Assembly (NCBI RefSeq): GCF_009930815.1
Contig: NZ_CP022222.1
Location: forward strand, 7,358,501 to 7,422,500
Direction: 5' to 3'
From: Bradyrhizobium sp. CCBAU 051011
Lineage (GTDB): Bacteria > Pseudomonadota > Alphaproteobacteria > Rhizobiales > Xanthobacteraceae
Length of the DNA: 64,000 bases
Each line of letters starts with the position of its first letter. Positions within the stretch are counted from its first letter, which is position 1. The notes below the pieces were generated by a model. That model worked only from the letters and a program-made list of their open reading frames with translations, made no database searches and was not told where the DNA came from. This document shows positions 9,494 to 18,109 of the stretch, piece after piece. The translations under genes were made by a program, and so were the position numbers.

Positions 9494-10008
9494 GACCGCT
9501 TGCCCCTTTTCGCGGGGTTCGGCGCTTCGACCATCGACTTCAGCTCTTCGGTCGCCGCCAGCATCGTCTCATAGCCCTTCGTCGCGAACTCCAGCAGCAA
9601 TTTCAGCTCGGCGTCCGAATAGGACTCCCAGAGTTTGACCATGCCGCGCTGCATGTGTTCGTAGAACCGCCCGATCTTGGCGAGGTTCTCCGGCACGATG
9701 ACGATGAACACCTTGCGGCGATCGGCGGGATCGCGCTCACGGCGGACCAGGCCGGCCTTCTCCAGCCGGTCGACAACGCCGGTAATGGCGCCGGTGGTCA
9801 GCCCTGTCACCTCCGCTAGCCGTCCGGCCGTCACCCGGCCTTCCAGGTTGAGGAAGTCGAGACATTCGAGGTCGGAGCCGGAAATCCCGACCGTATTGGC
9901 CACCGTTTGCCCGAAAATGACGCCCTGCGCCGACGAGCGCCGCAGCGCGTTCTCGAGTTCCTGCATCAGCGCAGCCCGCGCCTTCGCCCTTGACAAAGCC
10001 AGCCTCAT
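9490..10008 (-). CDS. MarR family transcriptional regulator
   Basis: 172 residues with the MarR winged-helix core: LDFLNLEGRVTAGRLAEVTGLTTGAITGVVDRLEKAGLVRRERDPADRRKVFIVI (about residues 48-103; the DRR of the wing is intact), flanked by dimerisation helices. It is transcribed away from the FAD monooxygenase gene. The 80-base space between them carries a perfect palindrome that fits a MarR operator, so it probably represses itself and the monooxygenase and is released by an aromatic ligand. The ligand is unknown. Confidence 0.85.
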   Translation of the reverse strand: MRLALSRAKARAALMQELENALRRSSAQGVIFGQTVANTVGISGSDLECLDFLNLEGRVTAGRLAEVTGLTTGAITGVVDRLEKAGLVRRERDPADRRKVFIVIVPENLAKIGRFYEHMQRGMVKLWESYSDAELKLLLEFATKGYETMLAATEELKSMVEAPNPAKRGKRS

Positions 10009-10023
10009 CTCTTAGTCGAGATA

Positions 10024-10042
10024 TATCTTAGTTACTAAGATA
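10024..10042. promoter_or_regulatory. 19-bp palindrome, probable MarR operator
   Basis: TATCTTAGT-T-ACTAAGATA is a perfect inverted repeat with a single central base. A further TTAGT half-site lies at about 10013. It sits 15 bases from the MarR start and 47 bases from the monooxygenase start. Its size and symmetry are typical for MarR dimers. Assignment to this regulator is inferred from position. Confidence 0.65.
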
Positions 10043-10089
10043 ATTAGCAACTATACGTTCCTACCACTTCACGCACGCATGGAGCAAGC

Positions 10090-11295
10090 ATGAGCGGACG
10101 ACCCACGGGGCGACCCAAGGCGCTGGTGATCGGCGGCGGCATCGCAGGACCAGTGACGGCGATCTTCCTGAAAAAGGCTGGCATCGACGCCGAACTGTTC
10201 GAGGCGTGGCCCTATTCGACCGGCACCGGCGGCGGCCTGCAGATCGCGCCGAACGGCATGCATGTGCTGGCCGAGATCGGATTGGCCGACGAGATGATCC
10301 GGCGCGGATCGATCGCGGAGTCCTTCGATTTCCATTCGCAATCCGGCGCCCGCCTTGGTTCGGTCAATCAGAACATGCGGCAGCGCTTCGGCCAGCCGGC
10401 CGTGAACATGTGCCGCGCCACGCTGAATGAAATGCTGATCAACAAAGCCTGGTGCGAGAACGTCGAACTGCGTTTCGAGAAGCGGCTGGTCGCAATCGAG
10501 GATCGCGCCGACAGGCCCGTGGTTGCGCATTTCGCCGACGGCACCATTGCCGAGGGCGACTTCGTGATCGGCGCCGACGGCGTGCACTCCGCGGTGCGGG
10601 CGCACGTGATCCCCGATGGGCCAAGACCGTTCGACACCGGCCTGATCGGCTTCGGCGGCTTTGTCCCGCGCGCGGTGATCGCAGATGCGCCGATCGGCCA
10701 GCGCGTGGTGACGACCTTTGGGCAGAGCGGCTTTTTCGGTTACAGCTTTTGCAGCTCGGACGAGAGCGACGGCGTGATGTGGTGGAGCACGCAGCCTTCA
10801 CACGGTGTCGACGCAGCCGGCTTTCGCGCCATGGGCCAGGACGCGATCAAGCGGCATTTGCTTGATTTCCACGCCGGCTGGCATGACCCGATCCCGCGGA
10901 TTCTGGACGCTGCCGGAAATATCGTGGTGACGGCAACGCTCGACGTCGCGACGCTGCCGACCTGGTCGCGCCAGCGCACGCTTCTGATCGGCGACGCCGC
11001 GCACGCCACCAGCCCGCACGCCGGCCAGGGCGCCTCGCTGGCGCTCGAAGACGCCATGCGGCTCGGCCGGCTGATGCATGACAAGCAGGAGCTTGGTCTG
11101 ACCTTCCAACAGTTCGAGACCCAACGCCGCCCCCGCGCCGAGAAGATCGTCGCGCTGGCCCGCCGCAACGGCAACAGCAAGCGCGAGTTCAGCGTCACCG
11201 GCGCCTGGATCCGCGACCGCATGTTGAAAGTCTTGCTGCCGGTCACGGCGAAGGGAATGGACTGGATGTACGCGTATGATCCGCGGTCAGCGTAG
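10090..11295 (+). CDS. FAD-dependent monooxygenase (salicylate hydroxylase/PHBH family)
   Basis: 401 residues. The N-terminal dinucleotide fold reads LVIGGGIAGPVTAIFLKKAG with a GxGxxG-type loop (GGGIAG). The DG motif is DFVIGADGVHSAVRAHV and the GD motif is LLIGDAAHATSPHAGQGASLALEDA. These are the three signatures of flavin aromatic hydroxylases, which use NAD(P)H and O2. The substrate cannot be told. The divergent MarR gene suggests an inducible catabolic role. The ATG follows GGAGCAAGC, a fair ribosome binding site. Confidence 0.87.
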   Translation: MSGRPTGRPKALVIGGGIAGPVTAIFLKKAGIDAELFEAWPYSTGTGGGLQIAPNGMHVLAEIGLADEMIRRGSIAESFDFHSQSGARLGSVNQNMRQRFGQPAVNMCRATLNEMLINKAWCENVELRFEKRLVAIEDRADRPVVAHFADGTIAEGDFVIGADGVHSAVRAHVIPDGPRPFDTGLIGFGGFVPRAVIADAPIGQRVVTTFGQSGFFGYSFCSSDESDGVMWWSTQPSHGVDAAGFRAMGQDAIKRHLLDFHAGWHDPIPRILDAAGNIVVTATLDVATLPTWSRQRTLLIGDAAHATSPHAGQGASLALEDAMRLGRLMHDKQELGLTFQQFETQRRPRAEKIVALARRNGNSKREFSVTGAWIRDRMLKVLLPVTAKGMDWMYAYDPRSA

Positions 11296-11316
11296 TCCTG
11301 TGCATCGCAGCGGCGT

Positions 11317-11441
11317 GCTTCTCCCTCGCCCCGCTCTTGCGGGGAGAGGGGCGGTTCGGCAAGGACGGTGAGAGATGGACTCGCGGAGACTCCCCCTCAC
11401 CCGGCGCTACGCGCCGACCTCTCCCCGCGCGCGGGGAGAGG
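11317..11441. repeat. CTCCCTCGCCCCGC / GCGGGGAGAG palindromic repeat
   Basis: Short hairpins built from CTCTCCCCGC and GCGGGGAGAG stems with a CACCCGGCGCTACGCGCCG element between them. It fills the gap between two convergent genes. This type of repeat is common in GC-rich rhizobial genomes (from memory), and here it may serve as a bidirectional transcription stop. Confidence 0.6.
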
Positions 11442-11454
11442 CAAAGCAAGAAAG

Positions 11455-12633
11455 CTACTTCTCCACCTCGAACGTCAACCCAGCATGATCAACCAGTCGC
11501 TTGATCAGCTTGTGCTGCATCGCTGCGCCGGGCGTCCAGAAGCCGGCCGGCACGTCAGGCGTATCGCGCAGCAGGCAGATCGCGCATTCCGAAATCATCT
11601 TCGAGGTCGAACCGTAGCCGGGATCGCGATCGCCCTTCACCGCGGCGCGGACCTGCCGGCCATCGGGCGCGATCGCGGCATAGAGGAGATCGTAGAGCCC
11701 GTTCTCGCGCTCTTCCCTTGACGGCCCCTCACCCGGCTTCGGCGCGTTCGGACCGGTCTTTTCAGTGTTGGCCGCCATCACCAGCTTGGCATTGGCCTCG
11801 CCCTTCTCGCCGGGCCCGGTCAGCACCATCTCGTCATAGACGAAGTCGCGGCCATACGGGAATCCCATCAGCATGTTGGAACGATGGACGTTGCGCGTGT
11901 TGATCAGGGCCATCATGAACGGAGCCGTCCAGGATTGCATGTCTTCTTCATAGGCAGGTTTGTTGCCGCGCGGCTGTTTCGGGCCGGTGAATCCCGGCGT
12001 CAGCGCAAAGGGATCGTTGAGGATGGCCACCAGGCTGAGATCCTTGGCGACTGCATCGAAGGTCGCCTTGGCGCTCGCCGCCGTGCCGCCGGAAAGCGTT
12101 CCGCGCATGTTGCGCACGCGGCCCTTGACGCGCAATGCCGGCGCGCCGAACGTGCGCTTGGCTTCCTCTTGCACGAAGAACGCTCCGAGCTCGAACGGCA
12201 CAGAATCGAAGCCGCAGGAAAACACGATGCGCGCGCCACTCGCTTTCGCCGCAGCCTCGTGCTTGTCGATCATCTGCCGCATCCAGATCGGCTCGCCGCA
12301 GAGATCGACATAGTCGGTGCCGGCCTCGACGCAGGCTGCGATCAACTCGTTGCCATAGAGCTGGTAGGGACCGACCGTGCTGATCACGCATTTGGTCTGG
12401 CCAACCATCGCCTTCAACGACGCGGGATCGCCGGCATCGGCCACGATCAGCGGCGTCTCCTTGGGCGCGCCGATCGCATCACGAACGGAAGCGAGCTTGT
12501 CGTTGCTGCGGCCGGCCATCGCCCATTTCAAAGAGGCGTCGCCCTTGTAGTGCTCGGCGAGATATTCGGCGACGAGCTGGCCGGTGAAGCCGGTGGCGCC
12601 ATAGACGACGATGTCGAATTTCGACGAAGACAT
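11455..12633 (-). CDS. saccharopine dehydrogenase-like / trans-acting enoyl reductase family protein
   Basis: About 392 residues. It starts with an N-terminal NAD(P) fold FDIVVYGATGFTGQLVAEYLAEH, then DYVDLCGEPIWMRQMIDKHEAAAKASGARIVFSCGFDSVPFELG, a strong signature of the saccharopine-dehydrogenase-like family that includes the mycobacterial trans-acting enoyl reductase. The actual reaction in proteobacteria is unknown. The ATG is chosen because GAGGGA lies 9 bases upstream; the frame is open further to 12711, but that part lies in a dispersed repeat. Confidence 0.8.
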   Translation of the reverse strand: MSSSKFDIVVYGATGFTGQLVAEYLAEHYKGDASLKWAMAGRSNDKLASVRDAIGAPKETPLIVADAGDPASLKAMVGQTKCVISTVGPYQLYGNELIAACVEAGTDYVDLCGEPIWMRQMIDKHEAAAKASGARIVFSCGFDSVPFELGAFFVQEEAKRTFGAPALRVKGRVRNMRGTLSGGTAASAKATFDAVAKDLSLVAILNDPFALTPGFTGPKQPRGNKPAYEEDMQSWTAPFMMALINTRNVHRSNMLMGFPYGRDFVYDEMVLTGPGEKGEANAKLVMAANTEKTGPNAPKPGEGPSREERENGLYDLLYAAIAPDGRQVRAAVKGDRDPGYGSTSKMISECAICLLRDTPDVPAGFWTPGAAMQHKLIKRLVDHAGLTFEVEK

Positions 12634-12653
12634 ATTTTGAATTCCCTCAGGCT

Positions 12654-12765
12654 CGTCATTGTCTGCGACAAACGCGGAGCGTTTGCGCAAGGGAGCGAAG
12701 CGACGAAGCAATCCATCTCTGCACTTGCCGCACTACAGATTGCTTCGCTGCGCTCGCAATGACGG
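12654..12765. repeat. CGTCATTGCGAGCG-type repeat, copy with internal insertion
   Basis: The left arm begins CGTCATTG and is interrupted by a CTGCGACAAACGCGGAGCGTTTGCGCAAG segment before GAAGCAATCCATC. The right arm reads GATTGCTTCGCTGCGCTCGC and ends AATGACGG. It occupies the space between two minus-strand genes. Confidence 0.75.
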
Positions 12766-12786
12766 TTTCCTCTCGCTTTCGCAAGC

Positions 12787-13572
12787 CTATTTCTTCGCGT
12801 AGGACACGCCCATCCCGGCGCGAACGTCGGCCTGGATGCCGTAGGGCGCGATCGGATAGCGCAGGCCGTTTTTGGCAAGCTGCTTCATGCCGGCAATGGC
12901 CTTGGCGAGATGCTCGGGCTTGAGCGCCATCAGCATCTCCTCGTCGGGCACGCCGCCATAGCGCCGTTCGGCAAAACACGGCAGCGACAGGCTCGGCTCG
13001 CCGGTCTTCAGCGCCCTGCCCCAGGAATCCGCGCAGGCGGTCTCGCCGACCACGCCCCATTCGAACTTCCTGTAGCCGGTATATTGCAGGCCGTTGATCA
13101 GGATGATCATCTGGCCGGGCGTCGCATAGACCAGGCAAATATCCGGCGGATTGAGCCGGCCGCTGGTAAGCGGGCTCACCGCCATTGCCTGATACTGACC
13201 GAAAGGCACGACATCGAGCGCTTCCTGACGCTTGCGCGCGTCCTCCGCCGTGCCGTGCCAGACGCCGACGTAGTTTTCACCGGCGAGCCACTTTTCGTCC
13301 CTTGGCGCCAGACCGATCACGGCGCGACATTGGGCGCCGACGAGATCCTCGCCGGTGATGCCGACGGTCCAGCCGAGCCGCGAGGCCATGCTGACGATCT
13401 GGTCGGTGGTATGCACCGCCGATGGACGCCGGATTTTCGGGACCGCGGTCATTTCCTCGACACTGGCAAACATTTTGATGCCGATCACCGTCGTCTTGAG
13501 CCGCAGAAGACTATTCAGATCGGCCACCATGCCGGCCATATCGAGCGTTTCCGGCAGCGTCTGCTGTTGCAT
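12787..13572 (-). CDS. DUF169 family protein
   Basis: 261 residues of the DUF169 family, with features such as LRLKTTVIGIKMF near the N-terminus, WLAGENYVGVWHGTAEDARKR, and the cysteine-containing GETACADSW and LSLPCFAERRYGGVPDEEMLMAL segments. Family members are found in many prokaryotes and some are proposed to bind metal or cofactors, but the role is unknown. The ATG before QQQTLPETL is chosen because GGGAG lies 8-9 bases upstream. The gene is read in the same direction as the saccharopine-dehydrogenase-like gene, with a repeat between. Confidence 0.8.
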   Translation of the reverse strand: MQQQTLPETLDMAGMVADLNSLLRLKTTVIGIKMFASVEEMTAVPKIRRPSAVHTTDQIVSMASRLGWTVGITGEDLVGAQCRAVIGLAPRDEKWLAGENYVGVWHGTAEDARKRQEALDVVPFGQYQAMAVSPLTSGRLNPPDICLVYATPGQMIILINGLQYTGYRKFEWGVVGETACADSWGRALKTGEPSLSLPCFAERRYGGVPDEEMLMALKPEHLAKAIAGMKQLAKNGLRYPIAPYGIQADVRAGMGVSYAKK

Positions 13573-13643
13573 GGCGTCAACTCCCAAATCGGCGCGCTGA
13601 ACGGCGCCTGCATCTCGATTGTAGCCCGGCCGGTTGCCCGCTT

Positions 13644-14447
13644 CTACTTCGCCGGCCCCGGTAATAGATCATCGATCTTGCCGGTGGCGCGGTAGGCAAT
13701 GAGGCCCATCCATTCGCGCACCGCCATCTCCGTCCGTCCCAGTCCGTCCAGCGCGGCGTTGGTAAAACTAAGTACGTCGGCGCGTTTGCCGACGCGCCAG
13801 TCGACGGGATAGGGCTCGACCGCAAATCCCGCCTTCCGGAACAGGCCGACCGATCGCGGCATATGGAAGGCTGACGTCACCAGCAGCCAGCGCTCGCCCT
13901 GCTTCGGCGCGAGCAGGGCCTTGGAGAACTCCGCGTTCTCCTGCGTGTTGCGCGAAGTCCGTTCCATGATCAGCCGCGACTTGTCGATACCGAGGCTCTG
14001 GAAAATGGTGCCGGCGAAATCGGCTTCCCTGGCATCGTTCGAAATCAGTTTCGCACTGCCGCCGGAGAATACAACACGCGCTTTCGGATAACGGTGTGCC
14101 AGCGCTGCGGCCGCGATCAGGCGGTCGGGCGAGCTTCGCACCACCGGCGTGCCATGCGCGGCGGAAAGATCGGCCTCGATCGATGCGCCGAGCACGATGA
14201 TGCCGTCCGGCGGCGCCCCGCTGCCGGCCTCCCACGGCGGAAAGCGCTGCTCCAGCGGATAGAGCAGCAGGTTCCCGAGCGGCGACAGCCCGCAAATGAC
14301 CAGCAGCAAAACGGCTGCGATCACCAGCTTGCGGCCGAGCGATGCAAAGCGCGTGAACATCAGGATGGCGCCGACGAAACCGACGCCGATCAGAAGATTC
14401 GTCGGCAACAGCAGGAAGCCGAGCGTCTTGGAGAGGACAAAAAACAA
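13644..14447 (-). CDS. YdcF/ElyC (DUF218) family membrane protein
   Basis: 267 residues with two N-terminal membrane helices (about residues 10-30 and 39-56) and a periplasmic DUF218 domain: DGIIVLGASIEADL, VVFSGGSAKLISND, RLIMERTSRNTQENAEFSKAL and LVTSAFHMPRSVGLFRKAGF. Relatives ElyC and SanA affect envelope integrity and undecaprenyl-phosphate metabolism. The role here is inferred only from the family. It is divergent from the acetamidase gene. Confidence 0.85.
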   Translation of the reverse strand: MFFVLSKTLGFLLLPTNLLIGVGFVGAILMFTRFASLGRKLVIAAVLLLVICGLSPLGNLLLYPLEQRFPPWEAGSGAPPDGIIVLGASIEADLSAAHGTPVVRSSPDRLIAAAALAHRYPKARVVFSGGSAKLISNDAREADFAGTIFQSLGIDKSRLIMERTSRNTQENAEFSKALLAPKQGERWLLVTSAFHMPRSVGLFRKAGFAVEPYPVDWRVGKRADVLSFTNAALDGLGRTEMAVREWMGLIAYRATGKIDDLLPGPAK

Positions 14448-14514
14448 GGGAAGCCTCTGACAATGTCTGGTACAGCGTCATACGACGCCATTGCAGCAAT
14501 CAAAAGCCCTCCTC

Positions 14515-15456
14515 ATGTCCCACCATCACCTGCATTCCAGCCCCGAAACCTGCCATTGGGGCTTCTTCGAAGCCAAATTGAAGCCGGCCCTGACCATCGC
14601 CAGTGGCGATGAAGTCACCATCGACACCGTGACCGGCGGCCCGGACGTGGTGCCGGACCGTAGTCGGTTTCACGTACCTCCCGAGCTTGCCGACATTCAC
14701 GCGCGAAGCGAGCGCATGCTGCCCGGCCACATTCTCACCGGCCCGGTTGCGGTTGATGGCGCCGAGCCCGGTGACGTTCTGGAGGTTGACATCCTCGACG
14801 TCCAGCTCCGGCAGGACTGGGGCTACAATCTGATCCGCCCGCTGGCGGGGACGCTACCCGACGATTTCCATGAGACGCGGATCCTGAACATTCCGCTTGA
14901 TCGCGATCGCATGGTCGGCCGGATGCCGTGGGGGCTCGATTTGCCGCTCAAGCCGTTCTTCGGTGTGATGGGTGTGGCGCCGCCGCCCGCCTGGGGGCGC
15001 ATCACCTCGCTGATCCCGCGTGCGATGGGCGGCAATCTCGACAACAAGGAGCTCGGCGCCGGCGCCAAACTATATCTGCCGGTGTTCGTGCCGGGGGCGC
15101 TGTTCTCCTGCGGCGACGGCCATGGCGTGCAGGGAGACGGCGAAGTCTGCGTCACTGCAATCGAGACCGCGCTGCAGGGCCGCTTCCGCCTGACGCTGCG
15201 CAAGGACCTGCGGCTCAGCTATCCCCGCGCCGAAACATCAGATCACTACATGACGATGGCGATGGACCCCGACCTCGACCAATGCGTGGTGCGGGCGTTG
15301 CGCGACATGATCGTGCTGCTCGGCGAGAAACGCAATTTGTCGCGCGAGGATGCCTACACGCTCTGCAGCCTCGCCGCCGACCTGCGCGTGACGCAGACGG
15401 TTAACGGCTCCAAGGGCATTCACTGCATGATCGCGAAGGCGGTCGTGCACGGGTAA
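14515..15456 (+). CDS. acetamidase/formamidase family hydrolase
   Basis: About 313 residues of the FmdA/AmdA family. The N-terminal part begins HHHLHSSPETCHWGFFEA; the region ILTGPVAVDGAEPGDVLEVDILDV and the active-site-containing GALFSCGDGHGVQGDGEVCVTAIETAL (Cys and the GDGH segment) are family hallmarks. It would hydrolyse a short amide to the acid and ammonia. The ATG at 14515 is preferred to a TTG at 14491. It is convergent with the GrlR-like gene. Confidence 0.85.
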   Translation: MSHHHLHSSPETCHWGFFEAKLKPALTIASGDEVTIDTVTGGPDVVPDRSRFHVPPELADIHARSERMLPGHILTGPVAVDGAEPGDVLEVDILDVQLRQDWGYNLIRPLAGTLPDDFHETRILNIPLDRDRMVGRMPWGLDLPLKPFFGVMGVAPPPAWGRITSLIPRAMGGNLDNKELGAGAKLYLPVFVPGALFSCGDGHGVQGDGEVCVTAIETALQGRFRLTLRKDLRLSYPRAETSDHYMTMAMDPDLDQCVVRALRDMIVLLGEKRNLSREDAYTLCSLAADLRVTQTVNGSKGIHCMIAKAVVHG

Positions 15457-15476
15457 TCGGACGATCTGCGGCTTTT

Positions 15477-15824
15477 TCAAAAAGGAGAGCGCAGCTTGAG
15501 CCTGGCGTGAAACAACACGCTGGTCTTACCGACCAACGCGGTCCCCTGCACCTGTGCACCATCGGCGGTATACGAACCACTGAAGCCGCAGGTGACTTCG
15601 CGGCCGCCGAACAGCGGCCGCGCGCCCGCGGATTTCGTGTGCTCATTGGTAATCAGTTCGCCGCGCCATTTGCCGCGATCCGCGGTGTATGAGCCCGTGT
15701 AGTAAAAATACGAGTCGCCGCCGGCGACCTTGCCATCGTGCAGCACGATTACTCCGTGCGCGCGGCCCTGGCCGCCGTCCGTCATCTCGATCTGGATGGT
15801 GTAGAGGCCGTTCGTTACCGTCAT
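15477..15824 (-). CDS. GrlR-like small beta-barrel protein
   Basis: 115 residues. Two repeats are visible: GVIVLHDGKVAGGDSYFYYTGSY followed by GKWRGELITNEHT, and FGGREVTCGFSGSYTADGAQVQGTALVGKTSVLFHARLKL. The NGLYTIQIEMTDGG start and the GGDSYFYYTGSY block resemble GrlR, the lipocalin-like regulator known from enteric type III secretion loci. No secretion genes are nearby, so only the fold is suggested. The ATG before TVTNGLYTI is preferred because GAGGG lies close upstream. Confidence 0.6.
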   Translation of the reverse strand: MTVTNGLYTIQIEMTDGGQGRAHGVIVLHDGKVAGGDSYFYYTGSYTADRGKWRGELITNEHTKSAGARPLFGGREVTCGFSGSYTADGAQVQGTALVGKTSVLFHARLKLRSPF

Positions 15825-16106
15825 CGCGCCCTCGCCCCGGACATCATCGGCATTCCCTGCCCCACGAAGCAATCAGGAAATAGCCGCAGGAGTGGATCGT
15901 TTCGCCGCGCCTGCAACGGCCGTTAACGCTTGCCGCGCACTGTGCGTCACCGGCGCTCGGCCGATCCACAACCCCCACGTCCGCTTTTAATACGCTTTTT
16001 CAAATGGATAGACGGCTATCCACAAGTCGTTTGACTCATGTGTGCAAAACTAAATAGAGTCGAAATAGTAACTTTTCAGTACATCGTTTAAAAGTTAGCG
16101 TTCCCC
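15825..16106. promoter_or_regulatory. intergenic region with two GANTC sites
   Basis: The 280-base space holds no convincing gene. It is AT-richer than its surroundings near 15985-16095, as expected for a promoter of the downstream small gene. Two CcrM-type methylation sites occur 24 bases apart, GACTC at 16033 and GAGTC at 16057. They lie directly ahead of a cluster containing a GcrA-like gene. Confidence 0.4.
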
Positions 16107-16307
16107 ATGGCTACAGAAAAAGCCGAAACCGACCGCGTTCCAGTTACGTTGGCGCTCTCGACCATCAACTATCTCGAAAGACTGGTGAGACAGGGCACCC
16201 ACGGCACCAGCGTTCCCGGCGTCGCAAGAACTTTGATCGAGGAAGGCATTCGGCTCGCCATCAAGGACGGGCTGCTTGCAATCCGCGACAATGGAAAGGC
16301 GTCCTGA
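16107..16307 (+). CDS. small ribbon-helix-helix-like protein
   Basis: 66 residues. The pattern VPVTLALSTINYLERLVRQGTHGTSVPGVARTLIEEGIRLAIKDGLL matches a ribbon-helix-helix DNA-binding unit (one strand, then two helices). The family is probably conserved in Bradyrhizobium-like genomes, but its targets are unknown. It lies 44 bases upstream of the GcrA-like gene in the same direction and may be cotranscribed. Confidence 0.6.
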   Translation: MATEKAETDRVPVTLALSTINYLERLVRQGTHGTSVPGVARTLIEEGIRLAIKDGLLAIRDNGKAS

Positions 16308-16351
16308 CGGGCAACGACGCGGCGGTCTTCACAGAATGTGGAACCGAGAAA

Positions 16352-16825
16352 ATGCTTACGAATTTACCGACCTGGACCACCGATCGCGTCGAGCTCCTGA
16401 AGAGCCATTTTGAGGCCGGCCTCACCTGTCGCGAGATAGCAGCCAGCATCGGCGTCAGCCGCAACGCCGTGATTGGCAAGCTTGCCCGCCTCCAGTTGAC
16501 GCGCGGCCCGGCCCGGGCCGAACCACGCCCCACCAAGGCTGCCAGAGAACGCTCCCGAAAATCCATTCCGCGCCTGCAGTACAAGATCCTGCAGGCCGTC
16601 TATGAAAACGCGCAGCCGCTGCCGGAAGTAACGATCACAAGCGAACACCGCTGCTCGCTGTTCGAACTCAGCAACCAGCGCTGCCGCTGGCCGATCAGCA
16701 CGCCAGGAGCTGAGGATTTCTGCTTTTGCGGCGACACGCCGGTAGAAGGCATGCCCTATTGCACTGGGCATACCCGCCTCGCCTACCGCCCGGGCTCTCG
16801 CCAGCGCGTTGCGCGCGCATATTGA
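16352..16825 (+). CDS. GcrA-like cell cycle regulator
   Basis: 157 residues. The N-terminal domain WTTDRVELLKSHFEAGLTCREIAASIGVSRNAVIGKLARLQL matches the GcrA DNA-binding helix-turn-helix. The C-terminal part has a cysteine-containing RCSLFELSNQRCRWPIS...FCFCGDTPVEGMPYCTGHTRLAY motif seen in GcrA relatives. GcrA acts as a sigma70 cofactor at methylated GANTC promoters. It may be a paralogue of the main gcrA; that cannot be decided here. A strong hairpin follows. Confidence 0.8.
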   Translation: MLTNLPTWTTDRVELLKSHFEAGLTCREIAASIGVSRNAVIGKLARLQLTRGPARAEPRPTKAARERSRKSIPRLQYKILQAVYENAQPLPEVTITSEHRCSLFELSNQRCRWPISTPGAEDFCFCGDTPVEGMPYCTGHTRLAYRPGSRQRVARAY

Positions 16826-16860
16826 CGAGCGACATGCAGTTATCGCGAAGATACGAAGAA

Positions 16861-16899
16861 GCGGACGGTCGGTTCTGATTCCATCAACCGACCGTCCGC
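16861..16899. terminator. 14-bp perfect inverted repeat downstream of the GcrA-like gene
   Basis: GCGGACGGTCGGTT and AACCGACCGTCCGC are perfectly complementary over 14 bases with an 11-base loop. No T-run follows on either side, so it could be a Rho-independent-like stop without a tract, an RNA stabiliser, or an operator. Confidence 0.5.
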
Positions 16900-16904
16900 T
16901 AACG

Positions 16905-17029
16905 CGTGATGACTTTTCTTCGAATCGTCATCCGCTTTACCTTTTGTTTGAGCATGATCTCCGCGCAAACGCGTTCCGCGTTTGTCGCGAGGGAAAACCG
17001 CTGCACACTTTTCCGGATCATGCTCTAGC
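16905..17029. repeat. GAGCATGATC palindromic interspersed repeat
   Basis: The core runs GAGCATGATCTCCGCGC to TTTTCCGGATCATGCTCTAG, preceded by a GATGAC...GTCATC hairpin (16907-16931). Sequences of this type are frequent interspersed repeats of Bradyrhizobium-like genomes (from memory). It reaches to the stop codon of the SDR gene. Confidence 0.7.
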
Positions 17030-17993
17030 CGAGCCGCCAGCCGACCTCTTCCGTAAAGCTCTTGTAGAACTCCGGCGTGTAGGCCTTTTCCGGGGCCTGC
17101 CGCACCCGCTCGTCGAGCTTGTGGGCGTCGTCGCCGACGAGAATGCGCCAGCGCTCGGCCTTGACGCCATCGAGGATGATCTTTGCCGCGGCCGCCGCCG
17201 TGGTCGGCGCCTCCTCGCGGAAAGTGCGAGCGCGATCCCGCGCGATCTGTTGGATGTCGTCGTCCGACATCGCCGCGGTGTCGATGCCCATGCCGTTCAG
17301 GCGCTGCCGCGTCGCCAGGATTTCATTCGGGCTCAGTTCTTCGGATTCCGATCCGCTCTGGATCTTGCGCGAATTGGAAACGATCGAGGTACCGATATGC
17401 CCGGGCATCACAACTGAGCATTTGATATGCGGAGCGTTGAGGCGCAGGTCCGTCATCAACGCTTCGGTAAAACCTTTCACCGCGAACTTGGCGGCGCTGT
17501 AGGCGGTGTGCGAGGCGCCTATGCCGACGGATGCCCAGAAGCCGTTGACGCTCGATGTGTTGATGATGTGGGCCTCGTCGGCCTTCATCATCAGCGGCAG
17601 GAAAGTGCGGACGCCGAGATAGACGCCGCCCCAGCAGATGTTGAAGGTGCGCTCCCACTGCTCGCGCGTGTTGGTGAACAGGCTGCCGCCGCCGCCGATG
17701 CCGGCATTGTTGAACAGGAGATGGATCTTGTCGGTCGCCTGCTGCTCGATCAGCTCGTCGCGGAAGCGCTGCAGGTGAGCCTCGATCGAGACGTCGGCGA
17801 CATGGGTGGTAATGCGCAGACCCTGCGGCAGCTTTTCCGCCTCGCACAGCCGCTTGGTTTCGGCCATTGCTTCCGGCGAGACGTCGCACATCGCGACATT
17901 GCAGCCTTCGGCGACAAGCTGGCGCGCGAGTTCGCGGCCCATGCCCGTGCCGCCCCCGGTGATCACGGCGAACTTTCCGGCAAAATCCTTCAT
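17025..17993 (-). CDS. SDR family NAD(P)-dependent oxidoreductase
   Basis: 322 residues. It has the Rossmann start KFAVITGGGTGMGRELARQL (TGxxxGxG), the LLFNNAGIGGGG (NAG) motif, INTSSVNGFWAS, and the catalytic YSAAKFAVKGF (YxxxK). The substrate is unknown; the size and C-terminal extension match broad short-chain alcohol dehydrogenases. The ATG before KDFAGKFAV is chosen by homology, with GAGGT upstream. The preceding DapA-like gene reads toward it without its own stop. Confidence 0.85.
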   Translation of the reverse strand: MKDFAGKFAVITGGGTGMGRELARQLVAEGCNVAMCDVSPEAMAETKRLCEAEKLPQGLRITTHVADVSIEAHLQRFRDELIEQQATDKIHLLFNNAGIGGGGSLFTNTREQWERTFNICWGGVYLGVRTFLPLMMKADEAHIINTSSVNGFWASVGIGASHTAYSAAKFAVKGFTEALMTDLRLNAPHIKCSVVMPGHIGTSIVSNSRKIQSGSESEELSPNEILATRQRLNGMGIDTAAMSDDDIQQIARDRARTFREEAPTTAAAAAKIILDGVKAERWRILVGDDAHKLDERVRQAPEKAYTPEFYKSFTEEVGWRLG

Positions 17994-18109
17994 TGCGACG
18001 CTTACCTCGATTTTCAATTTTTGAGTTGGGGCCCTCATGGAAATGGAGCCCGTGGGGAAGGACAGTAACAGGTGAGAACCGCCGGTAAAGCCGCCCATAA
18101 GACGGGCAG

